Below are positions 32,625 to 42,715 of a stretch of DNA of 64,000 nt, in pieces. The translations under genes were made by a program, and so were the position numbers. Source of the DNA: Venturia oleaginea (Eukaryota; Ascomycota; Dothideomycetes; Venturiales; Venturiaceae). Under the pieces are notes generated by a model. That model was given only the letters and a program-made list of their open reading frames with translations. It had not been told where the DNA came from and did not search any database. The stretch's first letter is position 1; each line of letters starts with the position of its first letter. The stretch is from positions 1-64,000 of the forward strand of contig JABMLP010000017.1 in assembly GCA_013176395.1 (NCBI GenBank). Reading direction: 5' to 3'.

Positions 32625-35399
32625 TACTGCTTTGATACTGGATCTCAATGGGTGGCGCTTAGGTAGTGTGTTTAGCTTAACCCACAAGCCTATCCATTTC
32701 CCTGTCTGTCGTTGCTGGAAGGTCCCGATCGATGCCTCCGACTGCGCAATATCTAGCGCTGTAGTTCGGAAACATCCAACAATGGCTTGTGCCCCCCATC
32801 TTTGGTGTCGTTCAAGCAAGCGTATGTCTTTGGCGTTCAACGCTGTTGCCCAGACTGATGATGCGTAGTCGACAACTGACGCCACTGTCGCTTCAAACAG
32901 CTGCCGTGCCTGCTTCGTACGAAGACCACTCAGTCTCTTCAGCCGGATCGCCGCATTGTGTCCCTTTGTAGCTGCTCTGGCAGCCTGTAGGTGGAACTTC
33001 AATTTCTGGTCGAGAATAATGCCTAGAAGCTCGACGGAGGAGCCTGGCACCACCGAGCAGCCTCCAATTTGAATTGGCGTCGTTGACAGTCTTTCCGCGC
33101 TTGGTGTGAAGTGGATGAAGGCTGTCTTTTTGGGCTCAAATGTAGCTCCACTACGACGTTCCCACTGCTCCGCTTTTGGTATCACTGTCTCTTGAAGCAC
33201 CCGAGTATTTTCCTCAGCATTTGGCCCGGTGACCCAAACAGAGTAGTCATCCACGTACGCAATTGCGCCTTGGTGCCGGCCGATCTTTCTCTCTACCAGG
33301 TCAGCGTTGAAGAAGAGGTAGAGTATTGGGGATAGAGGTGAGCCTTGAGGCAGCCCTGGGGAATGCAAATCTACTTCCTCGCTGCTCTGCCCGTTCACTG
33401 TAATGCTTGCTCTCCTACCTGAGCAGAAGTTCTCAATCCAACGAACAAGCTCCTCTGGAATACGTCGTCTTTGTAATCTGGCCAAGAGTACTTCTTTGTT
33501 GACCCCGTTGTACGCTCCTTTGACGTCAAAACTGAGCAGGCTAAGGACTTGGTACCTTCTTCGCGCCTGTTTGATGCGGTCGGTGAGGAGCAGCAGTGCC
33601 TGTTCTGTGCTACGTTGCTTCCGAGCTCCAAAATGATTCTCTGGTAGGAAGCCGTGTTCTTCAGCTAGGTAGGAGATGCGGGTAGCGACCACAGCCTCCA
33701 GTGCTTTCCCTAGGGTTGCTAGCAAGGAGATTGGTCGATACGCGTTTGGCTGTGTATAGTCGTCTTTTGCTGGCTTTCGAAGTGGTAGGATTCGCGCGCA
33801 TTTCCACTGCGCTGGGAGGATGCCTTGTGTCATAGACGCTTGAAACAATCTCGTTATCTCGTCTTGGAGGACTGGCCAGAGCTGTCTCCATACAACCGCG
33901 GGTAGGCCGTCTAGGCCTGGTGCTTTGTGTGCTTTCATGCCCATGATCGCTTCTTCGATTTCGTATTTTGTTTGTGCTGGTGATGGGAGTTGTGTTGCTC
34001 GCTGCTCTGCTGCTGGTTCTGGCTCGATCACCTCAGCCGCCGGGGGAAAGAAGGCTTGCAGCAGGATAGATCCAATCTCTTCTTTACTTTCGGTCGTGTC
34101 GTCAGAGTTTGGCCTCGCTAGTTCTGTAATCTTTGCAAAAGAGGAGGTACTCTCTGGGTCAAGATACTTAGCGGCCTTCCATACATTTTCAGCGTCGTCT
34201 AGAAACTCCTTCCAGTGAGTGTTTCTTTCCGATCGGATTGCTCGATGGTACGTGCTTTGAGCTTCTCTGGCTTTCGTTCGGAGCCGCTGCAGTGTTTGGT
34301 GTGTGAGAGCGTTCGTTTCGGTCGTCCACCGGCTCGCCTTAACTTCTCTGCATAGCTGTCTTCTGACGTGTGTGTATTCCTTGCGAAGGTTGGTCAGATA
34401 TGGTGTCCGACCATGGTTTTTGATACGGCGACGGTTTTGCAAGAGGAACGTATTGCTCGATAACAGGGACTACCACTTCCATCAATCGTTGCAGCATATC
34501 GTCCACGTTTTCGTCTGCATTCTCTTCAGGTGGGGCAACTGCTTGCCGCTGCTTTGCGTGTTCTACCTCCTGGCGGATGCGCTCCCAATTTGCATTTTTG
34601 TAAAGTCGTCTGGGTGTTGTGGTCTCCTCCACGCACGTCATAGCTAATGTCGCACTGACGGGCCGGTGGTCCGATCCGTGTTCGTTGACGTGGAATCCAC
34701 ACCGTACCAAGCTGTCGGTGAGAGCCGGTGAGGTGAGGAAGAGGTCGATGGTACTGCTTACTTGCGTTCCGTAGAATGTGGCCTCTCCCCTGGGGACAAG
34801 ATTAGAGAGCTGATATACCGCCATATACTCAACGATGGCGCCTGCTTCATCCTGTCGCCTTGTTTCTGCTACTTGCTCGCCTCCCCAGAGCTGGTCGTGT
34901 CGGTTGAAATCTCCGGTGATGAGAAGTTCTGGCTCGTGTCCAAGCTCTTGAGCTGTATCTTTGATTGCATCTTCTAGTAACTGAAGCCGTTCTGTCACTG
35001 CGGTCTTGTCCCGCTCTCGGTGTGCTTCTTCTGCTGGCACGTACACTGAAGCTGTAAAGATGACTTTGCCTTGAGTTTTGATAAGGATTGCCGTGATGTC
35101 GGGAGACGCAATCGGGATCTGTTTGTAGTCGAGCGTTTTCCGGGCCCAGATCATCGATCGGATAGGCCATGTGTCGTCTCTAGAGCACGTTGGGAAAATC
35201 TGAATAAATTTGTTGTTTGTTGCTGGTGCCGCCATTACCTGCCCTGTCTGTGTTTTGAAGCAGTGTGGTTCTTGTATTAGCAGCGCGTCGAAATCTCTGA
35301 TAGATTCGTCGTTAAGTAGACTAGGTAGCGTCTCTCTCCTCTTCCCTGTGTTATATGAAATCACGTTGAAATGTCCTCTTGTTGTCGCACGGGTTGTAT

Positions 35400-36757
35400 C
35401 TAACATAGATGGCGCGCTCGGGTCTGTTCCATCGCCTTCTTGTACTCAGGGCATCCTGTGTCCGTTGCTCGGTAAGCGTCTCCACAGTTGCTGCATTTGG
35501 GATGCTGCTCTACACAGTCCTGCGCTTCGTGCCCAATACACGCGCAGTTAGCACACGTCAGCTCATTGTTGCACCGTGTGCTCATGTGTCCAAACTGTTG
35601 GCATTGGTAGCATCGTCTCGGTCTTGGTCGATACTCATACGGGCTGACCCGGGCCAACTCTCCTCCAATCTCGAGCTGTTTCAGCGCTCTGTCAGCTTCT
35701 ATCTTAGAGCTGAGGTATACCAGGATGGAGCAATAGTTCTTGTATTGGTCAGATTTGCTGAGCATAGAGATCTTTGTAATGGTGACGTTGTTCTCCTCGG
35801 ACATATCCGCTTTCAGACTGCTTTTCAGCGTGATTCGATCTTCGTTCAGTATAGCCACTTTGTCCACGCGATCGACCTTAACGGGGTACCACTTCTCGCC
35901 TTGAACAGACGCGCCAGGGAAGAATCTGAGTCATTGCTCCTGGTTCTGCCGTATTACCTGCTCGTCCTCCTCTAACCTGAGGACAACTCGGACCAGTTTT
36001 GTTTCTCTGCCAATTTTCTCGATTCCTGCAATCTGTATGTCCTTTGTAGCTTGCCCTGCCGCAATGGCATCCTTTACTCTCTCTTTTATCTCGATAGGGT
36101 TTGTGAGGTCAATGTGTGTGTGAGCGCGTGCGAAGTTGAGAGTTAGGCCGGGTCTGCTGATCGATGAGGTGTTTGTATTACTTGCTTGCTGACTGATAGA
36201 AGCAGATGAGTAAGTGAGTTAGTCCTAGCTACAGACGCGTACGACTGTGCTGGTGAGCTGATTAGTGAGTTTGCCCGCGATAGCTGAGCTTGTATCAAAC
36301 AAATATCCTTTCTTAGCTGCTGGGTTTCCTGGGCAAGTTGCTCCCGGAGCTGCTTAGTTTCCTGAAGAAGTTTCTCTTTCATCTCCTTCATCTCATTCTG
36401 GAATGTTACGTCACGTTGTTGGAGAGTGTTTCGCAGGTCTTCGATAACCTTTCTGTTACTTGTTGCGTCGCCTTGAAGCTGTACCAGAATTTGGAGTATC
36501 TCTCTGACCGGTATCTCGCCGTTGTCTTCAGGTATTTGCGCTGCACGCTGTAATTTAGCCCTCGGTGCTTTGGCTACCTCAGTACGCTTCTGCTGGTTCA
36601 GGGAGCCGTCCATTATCGCTGCTGTCCAGCCTTTGCTTGCTAAGCTTGCTAAAGTTGACTGTCGTAGCGTTGGGCCGGTTGGCTTTGTCATCGGAGGGGG
36701 CGTAGTTGGCGCGCTTCTTTCCTGCAACGGCGTAGTTGGTCCTTCTATTAGAGACAT
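35400..36757 (-). pseudogene. LINE 1 ORF1 (Gag-like, zinc knuckles)
   Basis: It starts at 36757 (MSLIEGPTTPLQE). A coiled coil of Lys/Glu/Gln heptads (LLQETKQLREQLAQETQQL) occupies the middle. Near 36195 the frame changes; the other frame continues with GLTLNFARAHTHIDLTNPIE and IEIKERVKDAIAAGQ. A TGA near 35930 interrupts IRQNQEQ/LRFFPGASV. The C-terminal part has CCHC knuckles CYQCQQFGHMSTRC and CANCACIGHEAQDC and a third, degenerate CSNC motif. It would bind LINE RNA. One frameshift and one stop make it non-functional as it stands. Confidence 0.82.
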
Positions 36758-37365
36758 CTGGATCTCTTATTCTCAAGGCAATACCGAGTATCTTGAGTTT
36801 GATTAGTTAGGTTGGGTGCCTGTCGTGCGTGTTGTCGCTCTGGGGCTGCTGTGATGTGTTCGCCTTGGTTGATCGCCCTTTGTGTATCGCTCCACCACAA
36901 ACGCGACTTCGAAGGAATCTACGCGTTATGCGACGCAGAATTTCTAGTGCTTGCTATTACTGTCTATAATAACTAGTCACGTAGATTCCCTTGGTCTTTT
37001 CAAAAAAAAGTATAGCTAGTATGTCCGCCCTCATTCTGATGGATGGATGGATTCATTACACCCGTCGGGCCAGTATGGCACCAGGGGGACACTACCGACT
37101 CTCTATTATACATTGTTTCCAACTGTCAACGCTCCCTTCATTCCAAGCCAAAACATTTGTTTTTACAAAGCATCTTTTCAACATACTGTATTATCAAATT
37201 GACCATACCTCCAGAAACAACAACAAAAACGAAAGGCGCAACTTACCGTTTGCCAACTGACTGATGGGATCAGATATTGGCGGTTAGTAAAAAGGGGGTA
37301 TCGGATCTAGGATTGCTGCTTGCATGGGTACTATCTTGATGAGTGAGTCCACATGCTCGGAGTTG

Positions 37366-38832
37366 GTTTGGTTTTGGTTTTGGTAGAGACTACTCCGTCT
37401 CTCGGCTGAATCGTTTGGTAGCATCTACGAACGCAATTGTCGCTAGTACTGCTGCTACATCTGGCGTCCATTTTGGACCATCGATCATCTCTCCTCTTCT
37501 ATTTATGAGTGTTGAGCGGCCTCCTAGCAGATAGGAGACGTCGCTCCTTGGCTCGGTCGCTTCTCGCAAGAGCCGTCGTTGCTCGCTCCATCGTTTGCAA
37601 TTGAGTAGGAAATGCTGCACGCTTTCTACGACTCCACATTCTTCACACAATGGTGATTCCGCCGCTCCGATTCGGTTCAGGTACTTGTTCAGCCGACAGT
37701 GTGGCGTCCGCAATTGAGCTAGTATTTGAGCCTCTGTTTTGGATAGCTGATTGTAGATGGTGCGCGTGTGTTTTCCAGGGATAGCAGCATCAATGGATTT
37801 GGTGAATCTCCCTCCTCGCAGTGGTTTGTCGCTTGGCTGATAGCTCTTCTTTGCTTGCCTAATCAGTACTGAGCGTAGTCGTATCTCTGATGGCACTGCG
37901 CTCCCTGCTTTGGTACTTCTTTTGACCATTTTGACTGCCGCTTCGTTGCCCTTAATGCCAGAGTGTGCCGGGATCCATCGGAGAACCACGGTGATACCCT
38001 TTTGATGTAGTCGTTGCGTGGCTGACAAGATATCCTTGATGATATGCTGGCCTGACTGCTGTCTTGGCTTACGGATGCTCTTCAGCGCACTCTGGTTGTC
38101 CGAGAAGATGGTGAGTTTTCCTTCTAGCGGAATCATGGTCCATACTGCCAGTTGGCTTAGAGCAGTACTGATTGCCTTCAGCTCTGTCGTGTATATATTG
38201 CCGTTTGCTACCAATCCCGTTGCTGCGTATTGCTCGAGTGTGGTCCGGTTCTCGTCTGGTAGAATGTACACCATGTATGAGATCGAGCGAAATACACAGT
38301 TGTTGAGTTGAATAGACGTAGAGTTGCATGTTCTCGCCATAAGGGCAGTTCAATCAGGTTATGTAGGCCATTCTACAGTGCAAATAACAAAGAATGACTG
38401 TTTGCATCTGGAATGCAGCAATCCGGTGTCTTAACAATCCACATCACATGTCTGATACATGATCTACATTCTTACACCATGCCTGTCCCCAGGATGCCAT
38501 TTCTACCTGAGCCGTCAGTATAGCAGTGGACTTCATCTCTGTCTTGTGTTGCGGTAGGTTTTGTAGCTTCATCGCGTTCGTCGATAATCACATACGGCCC
38601 ATCAATCCAGGGTGCTTTTGCAAATGGTGTAACTGTCTCAATCTGGGATATATTAATTCCTGCAAACCTGTCCGCTAACAGGCCCAGTGACGAGCGAAGC
38701 TTGAATGATCGATGTACTGCCTTGATGCTGGACCTCAATGAGTGGCTCTCTGGTAATGTATTCAGCTTGACCCACAGGCCTATCCATTTCCCTATCTGTC
38801 GTTGGTGGAAGGTCCCAGTTGATGGCCCTCAT
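37366..38832 (-). mobile_element. LINE 2, 5'-truncated Tad1-like copy
   Basis: Only the end of RT, the RNase H domain and the C-terminal region remain, starting with TFHQRQIGKWIGLWVKL near 38820. The C-terminus is complete (LLGGRSTLINRRGEMIDG to a stop at 37390), followed by a short aaaacc-type repeat (37366-37389, read on the minus strand) that may be the 3' tail. A 197-bp insertion separates the two halves of the RNase H domain. Otherwise the frame is open from 38272 to 37390. Confidence 0.82.
38276..38472. mobile_element. 197-bp insertion with 9-bp TSD in LINE 2
   Basis: The direct repeat tacaccatg occurs at 38267-38275 and 38473-38481. LINE 1 has one uninterrupted copy at the corresponding place. 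The insert begins tatgagatcgagcg and ends tctacattct. I see no clear TIRs and no ORF. A 9-bp duplication fits a Mutator-type MITE. Confidence 0.7.
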
Positions 38833-38995
38833 TCTGAGTCGATTGGCGACGCTTCCTCAGCTGTACGTCGTCTCAATGCGGTTAGCCTACTGGCGGTCTC
38901 TCTCCCTACCCCTTTGGCACCTCCTCCTCCCTCTGGGATGTTTTTTGTGTACTCACTTCATTTACACAATTTTGGTCTGCTTCAAGCAGGGGGGC

Positions 38996-39121
38996 TGTCA
39001 AATAAACTCATTTCATTCTATCCTCATTTGTACTAGCTCGAATGCGAGTCTCAATTGTATAAATACGCGGATAGCCCACACATCAATTCAGACTTCAGTC
39101 TGCTTCATCTATCTTTTGACA
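38996..39121 (+). repeat. 126-bp LTR preceded by a polypurine tract
   Basis: It begins TGTCAAATAAACTC and ends TCTTTTGACA, so the ends are inverted TGTCAA/TTGACA-like. The tract gcaggggggc lies directly before it, and tataaata is inside at about 39057. It is probably the 3' LTR of a small or truncated element whose body is lost at 38833. Confidence 0.6.
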
Positions 39122-39627
39122 TGTTGTACCTCCGAAGGGCCCCACTACCCGTCGACGTTGGCCTTACGCCAGCAACAATTGGCATTCCTGACCACGCGGC
39201 AAAACGGTGGGAATTTGAGTACGAATTGGGTGTTTTCAAGATTGAAAAAGTTGAGCACGACTTAAAAGATAAGACAATGAAGGAGCTGAAAAACAAAATC
39301 TACGCCAACGTCTCCGCTGCATACGCAGGACATCTTACTTATTGCAACACAGTTCAGGAGATCATGGCATCTTTAAAGGAGCATGTTTGCCCTACTGATC
39401 ACGCCCTCAAAATTGAGGTTCGCCGCGAGTATCAGTACCTTAACTCCATTGGTCACAAAGGCAGCGACGTCGATACTTGGATTAACAAATGGGTGTTCAC
39501 TCATGGTCAAGCGGTCAAACTAAATCTTGGTCAGGTTGAAGATGAACAGCCTATCTTTGACTTCATTACAGCAGTCCGTAGGTATGACAGCCAATGGTCA
39601 GACCTTCAAGAGGCTATCATGAACAAC
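39122..39627 (+). repeat. 506-bp inverted repeat arm A (Copia gag segment)
   Basis: The encoded protein segment (LYLRRAPLPVDVGLTPA to DLQEAIMNN) is identical to that of the minus-strand arm at 40176-40681. Both arms are 506 bp. The spacer is 548 bp. Confidence 0.9.
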
Positions 39628-40913
39628 ATCCATGCGGCGGCAATAGGGTTACCCAGGGCTTCTACCACTGAAGAGTAGTATGCATTGATATGAACTGGCT
39701 CAACATCAGCAACTTCTTCAGTGGGAGGGATGTGGATAGACGTAGCGTTTGCCATGATATGCTCTGGTGCCGCAGTCGATGGTAATGAGGCATCGTTCTT
39801 GAGTCTCTTAACTGCTTTCTCATTCACTGTCTTGATGATGTCTACCAACTTCTTGTTCTTTTTGATGGCTCCATCAATCTTACTTTTCTTTGCCGGATTT
39901 GCAACCCAGTTGGGAGAGCGAATACATTCCACAATGTGGTCACAGTCACTCCAAAAGTGGACTTCTCCGCAAAGACATTCCTTTGGTGTGTGAGGAACCC
40001 GTGGGCCGGTAGAAGAGGCTTTAGTGTCAGAAGGTTCGTCTTGGAAGGTAGCAAATGAAGCTAGAGGTGAATTTTGACCATGTGTGCGATGCTCAACGAC
40101 TCTGAGACGTCGTGTATTGCGGAATCGGGCGACCACTTTGTCAATGTGAGGTAGTTCAAGGCCGTCGGAGAGGAGGTTGTTCATGATAGCCTCTTGAAGG
40201 TCTGACCATTGGCTGTCATACCTACGGACTGCTGTAATGAAGTCAAAGATAGGCTGTTCATCTTCAACCTGACCAAGATTTAGTTTGACCGCTTGACCAT
40301 GAGTGAACACCCATTTGTTAATCCAAGTATCGACGTCGCTGCCTTTGTGACCAATGGAGTTAAGGTACTGATACTCGCGGCGAACCTCAATTTTGAGGGC
40401 GTGATCAGTAGGGCAAACATGCTCCTTTAAAGATGCCATGATCTCCTGAACTGTGTTGCAATAAGTAAGATGTCCTGCGTATGCAGCGGAGACGTTGGCG
40501 TAGATTTTGTTTTTCAGCTCCTTCATTGTCTTATCTTTTAAGTCGTGCTCAACTTTTTCAATCTTGAAAACACCCAATTCGTACTCAAATTCCCACCGTT
40601 TTGCCGCGTGGTCAGGAATGCCAATTGTTGCTGGCGTAAGGCCAACGTCGACGGGTAGTGGGGCCCTTCGGAGGTACAACAGAGGTTGCTCTGTATAGGC
40701 TTGAGCAGGGGGAGGGTTCTGGGCTTGTTGAGATGGAGTAAGAGCAATAGGTTTGGTCTCAAAATCTGGATCAATGTATTCCCAAAGATTGTCGGTAATT
40801 GCTATTTGACGAATCCAATCGCGGGAAGCGTTCCACTTTGTAGGGTCCGAAAGGAAGATTTCAAGGGAGTCTCCCTTGAGCTTTGACGATGCTAATACAG
40901 CTGACATCGTCAT
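39606..40913 (-). CDS. gag: Copia-type Gag ORF (about 436 aa), C-terminus replaced
   Basis: The likely start is the ATG at 40913 (MTMSAVLASSKLKGDSLEIF). The middle segment (AKRWEFEYELGVFKIEKVEH to SDLQEAIMNN) is the Gag/UBN2-type region of fungal Ty1/copia elements. A noncanonical zinc motif CLCGEVHFWSDCDHI follows. The last residues (LFMIAS) come from the inverted arm, so the original C-terminus is missing. It is 131 bp downstream of a minus-oriented LTR, which fits a 5' LTR-leader-gag order. No protease, integrase or RT follows on this strand, so the element is a fragment. Confidence 0.75.
   Translation of the reverse strand: MTMSAVLASSKLKGDSLEIFLSDPTKWNASRDWIRQIAITDNLWEYIDPDFETKPIALTPSQQAQNPPPAQAYTEQPLLYLRRAPLPVDVGLTPATIGIPDHAAKRWEFEYELGVFKIEKVEHDLKDKTMKELKNKIYANVSAAYAGHLTYCNTVQEIMASLKEHVCPTDHALKIEVRREYQYLNSIGHKGSDVDTWINKWVFTHGQAVKLNLGQVEDEQPIFDFITAVRRYDSQWSDLQEAIMNNLLSDGLELPHIDKVVARFRNTRRLRVVEHRTHGQNSPLASFATFQDEPSDTKASSTGPRVPHTPKECLCGEVHFWSDCDHIVECIRSPNWVANPAKKSKIDGAIKKNKKLVDIIKTVNEKAVKRLKNDASLPSTAAPEHIMANATSIHIPPTEEVADVEPVHINAYYSSVVEALGNPIAAAWMLFMIAS
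40176..40681 (-). repeat. 506-bp inverted repeat arm B (within Copia gag)
   Basis: Reverse complement of 39122-39627. This arm is in its natural position in the gag ORF; arm A appears to be the added copy. Confidence 0.9.
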
Positions 40914-41040
40914 GGTGGTGGGTATCTTTTTGTTGTTTTCGTGTACGTTCCGAGGGATGTTGGATCGAAGGCAGAATATGAGTAAACAGTGAAAAATAGG
41001 CTCTATGGGGCTAGCGTGTATGGGTCTGATAGGAGGGGTT

Positions 41041-41301
41041 TGTATTAATACACAGCGGTAAGCCAAAAGGGTTTCAGCTCTGAGTTTACAAGAGTCGGCA
41101 AGCCGGGCTCATAACTCTCGAATGATACAGAGTGAAAAGATAAAGATTTAGGATTGCATGTTTTTTCAACTAAGCTGGGAACCGCGAGGTACCAATACAG
41201 ATGTGATTGCTTTGAAATCAAAAGACGGGTACATGATTCCGACGGCTGTATGCATCCGATATCCACTTTGCGGCTAACTGAAATTGTGGTATCATCTAAC
41301 A
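41041..41301 (-). repeat. Copia 5' LTR (261 bp), minus orientation
   Basis: On the minus strand it starts TGTTAGATGATACCAC and ends GTGTATTAATACA, with TG...CA ends. It lies upstream of the gag ORF. Part of it is repeated in inverted orientation at 41423-41608. Confidence 0.65.
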
Positions 41302-41422
41302 GCACCACTAAAATCATCGAAATCTACGCCCAAACCAACCTCAAACCTCAACACCAAGAACTGAACTATCGCCGACTTTCATACGTCATTACTTCAGGCC
41401 TGAGGCTAGCCCTGAGAGGGTG

Positions 41423-41608
41423 TGTTAGATGATACAGCCGCATACGGCCATTGTGAGATGATACAGCTGTATACGGCCGTCAGAGGCATATCCCCTCGTT
41501 TTGATTTCAGACCACTCGAATCTGTATAACTATCGCTCGATTACCGGTTCATTTTGAACCTCATGCAATCCTAAATCTTTATCTTTTCACTGTGTATCAT
41601 TCGAGAGA
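41423..41608 (+). repeat. Truncated Copia LTR, plus orientation
   Basis: It starts TGTTAGATGATACAGC and resembles the LTR at 41041-41301 up to tgtatcattcgagag, where it switches directly to pol sequence. Identity is high in the last 46 bases and lower before. Confidence 0.6.
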
Positions 41609-42715
41609 TCCCTCCTCCAGGAGTAGACATTCCACCAGGCAAAGTCTTCAAGATGCTGAAGAGCTTGTATGGTCTGAAACAAGCAGCAAGAGACTGGAAC
41701 CAACTCTGTGTAGAGAAATTGAAAAAGCTGGGCTTTGCCCAATCAGAAGTTGGCCCCTGTCTTTTGGTTCACAAGGAGAGAGGCATCATGATTCTTACAT
41801 GGGTAGACGACATACCTATTGCATCCTCAAATCTCGACAATATCAAATGGTTCAAGCAAGATCAAGGACCTAGGAGAACCAGACAAGATTGTTGGCATGA
41901 GGATCACTAGAGACAGAACGAAGGGAACTCTGAAGCTTGACCAAGGACACTACATCAGGGAGGCCCTCGCAAAGTTTGGAATGTCGGTGGAAAAAGGGAA
42001 GCCCACACTATCACCCATGGATTCCTATGATGATCTGAGGAAATCAGGACCAACAGATCCTCGCGCAGATAGTGGGAGCTACTAGGAGCAGACGGGAACT
42101 TGGATGTGGCCAATGGTGATGTGCAGGCCAGATATAGCTTTTGCTATTGGAAGACTCAGCTCCTATGCATCTAACCCAACGGTATTCCATAAGAAGGCAA
42201 TCAAGAAAGTAGCTAGGTACCTCAGGTCATTTCCAGATCTTGGACTGGAATACAGCATTGGAGGACATACTGGGCTTGTGGGATACTCAGATGCAGATTA
42301 CGCTATGGACAAGGCAGACAGGGTCTCCATCCTAGGATGGGTGTTCTTTCTTGCTGGAGCACCAGTTGCCTGGATGAGCAAGAAGATGAGGTCAGTAGCA
42401 ACCTCTACTATGGAAGCTGAATACATGGCAATGAGCAGCGGTAGTAAACAAGCTCAATTCCTTTCATCGCTCTTGAGGGAAATGGGACATCCGGACATGG
42501 TAGGCAAGAACGCTTTTGAGCCTCTCATGGTTCTGAAGGGAGACAACCAAGCTTGTCTCAGCCTGGTTAAGGACTCCCATGCTCATGAGAGGTCTAAACA
42601 CATTCACATCGCATAAAACAATATCAGAAGAATGAGGGAAAGGAACCAATTGATTGTGGAGTTCTGTCCTACTGCAGACATGGTTGCAGATGGGTTGACT
42701 AATAATAATGATAAT
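41609..42715 (+). pseudogene. pol: Ty1/copia RT-RNase H fragment
   Basis: The reading gives PPGKVFKMLKSLYGLKQAAR, then TWVDDIPIASS (RT active site), a frame change near 41860, KIKDLGEPDKIVGMRITRDR, a stop (42083-42085), then MCRPDIAFAIGRLSSYASNP and RNase H motifs (GYSDADYAMD, STMEAEYMAMSSGSKQA, KGDNQACLSL). A TAA follows HERSKHIHIA, and the frame continues to ADMVADGLTNN. All parts are in Copia order, with no protease or integrase. It is a decayed 3' portion fused to a truncated LTR. Confidence 0.88.

Larger units (their letters stand above)
29918..35406 (-). pseudogene. LINE 1 ORF2 (endonuclease-RT-RNase H), interrupted by Tc1
   Basis: Endonuclease motifs are LIQEPHCF, ITGDFNRHDQLW and GSDHRPV. 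A frame change near 34400 leads to the RT, with GLPQGSPLSPILYLFF and the catalytic AIAYVDDYSVW. After IKAV (about 32630) a Tc1 element intervenes. The reading resumes at about 31280 with HQSFKLRSSLGLLADRFAGI, as in the uninterrupted LINE 2 copy. RNase H motifs are CYTDGSG, ATELKAI, FSDNQSAL and IPAHSGIKGNEAAD. A TGA after QPSNKPLR (30586) and about 390 bp absent from LINE 2 (about 30130-30525) further break the frame. A C-terminal Cys cluster (CEECGVVESVQHFLLDCKRW) is present. Confidence 0.87.
29918..36900 (-). mobile_element. Tad1-like LINE (LINE 1), two ORFs, 3' truncated
   Basis: On the minus strand, ORF1 (Gag with zinc knuckles) is followed by ORF2 with apurinic endonuclease, reverse transcriptase and RNase H, the order found in Tad1/I-group LINEs of fungi. 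The 5' end is not sharply defined; about 36.76-36.96 kb is probably 5' UTR. The 3' end is cut at 29918 by the LTR of gypsy element 2, losing about the last 50 codons that LINE 2 keeps. A Tc1 element interrupts ORF2 at 31284-32624. Confidence 0.88.
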
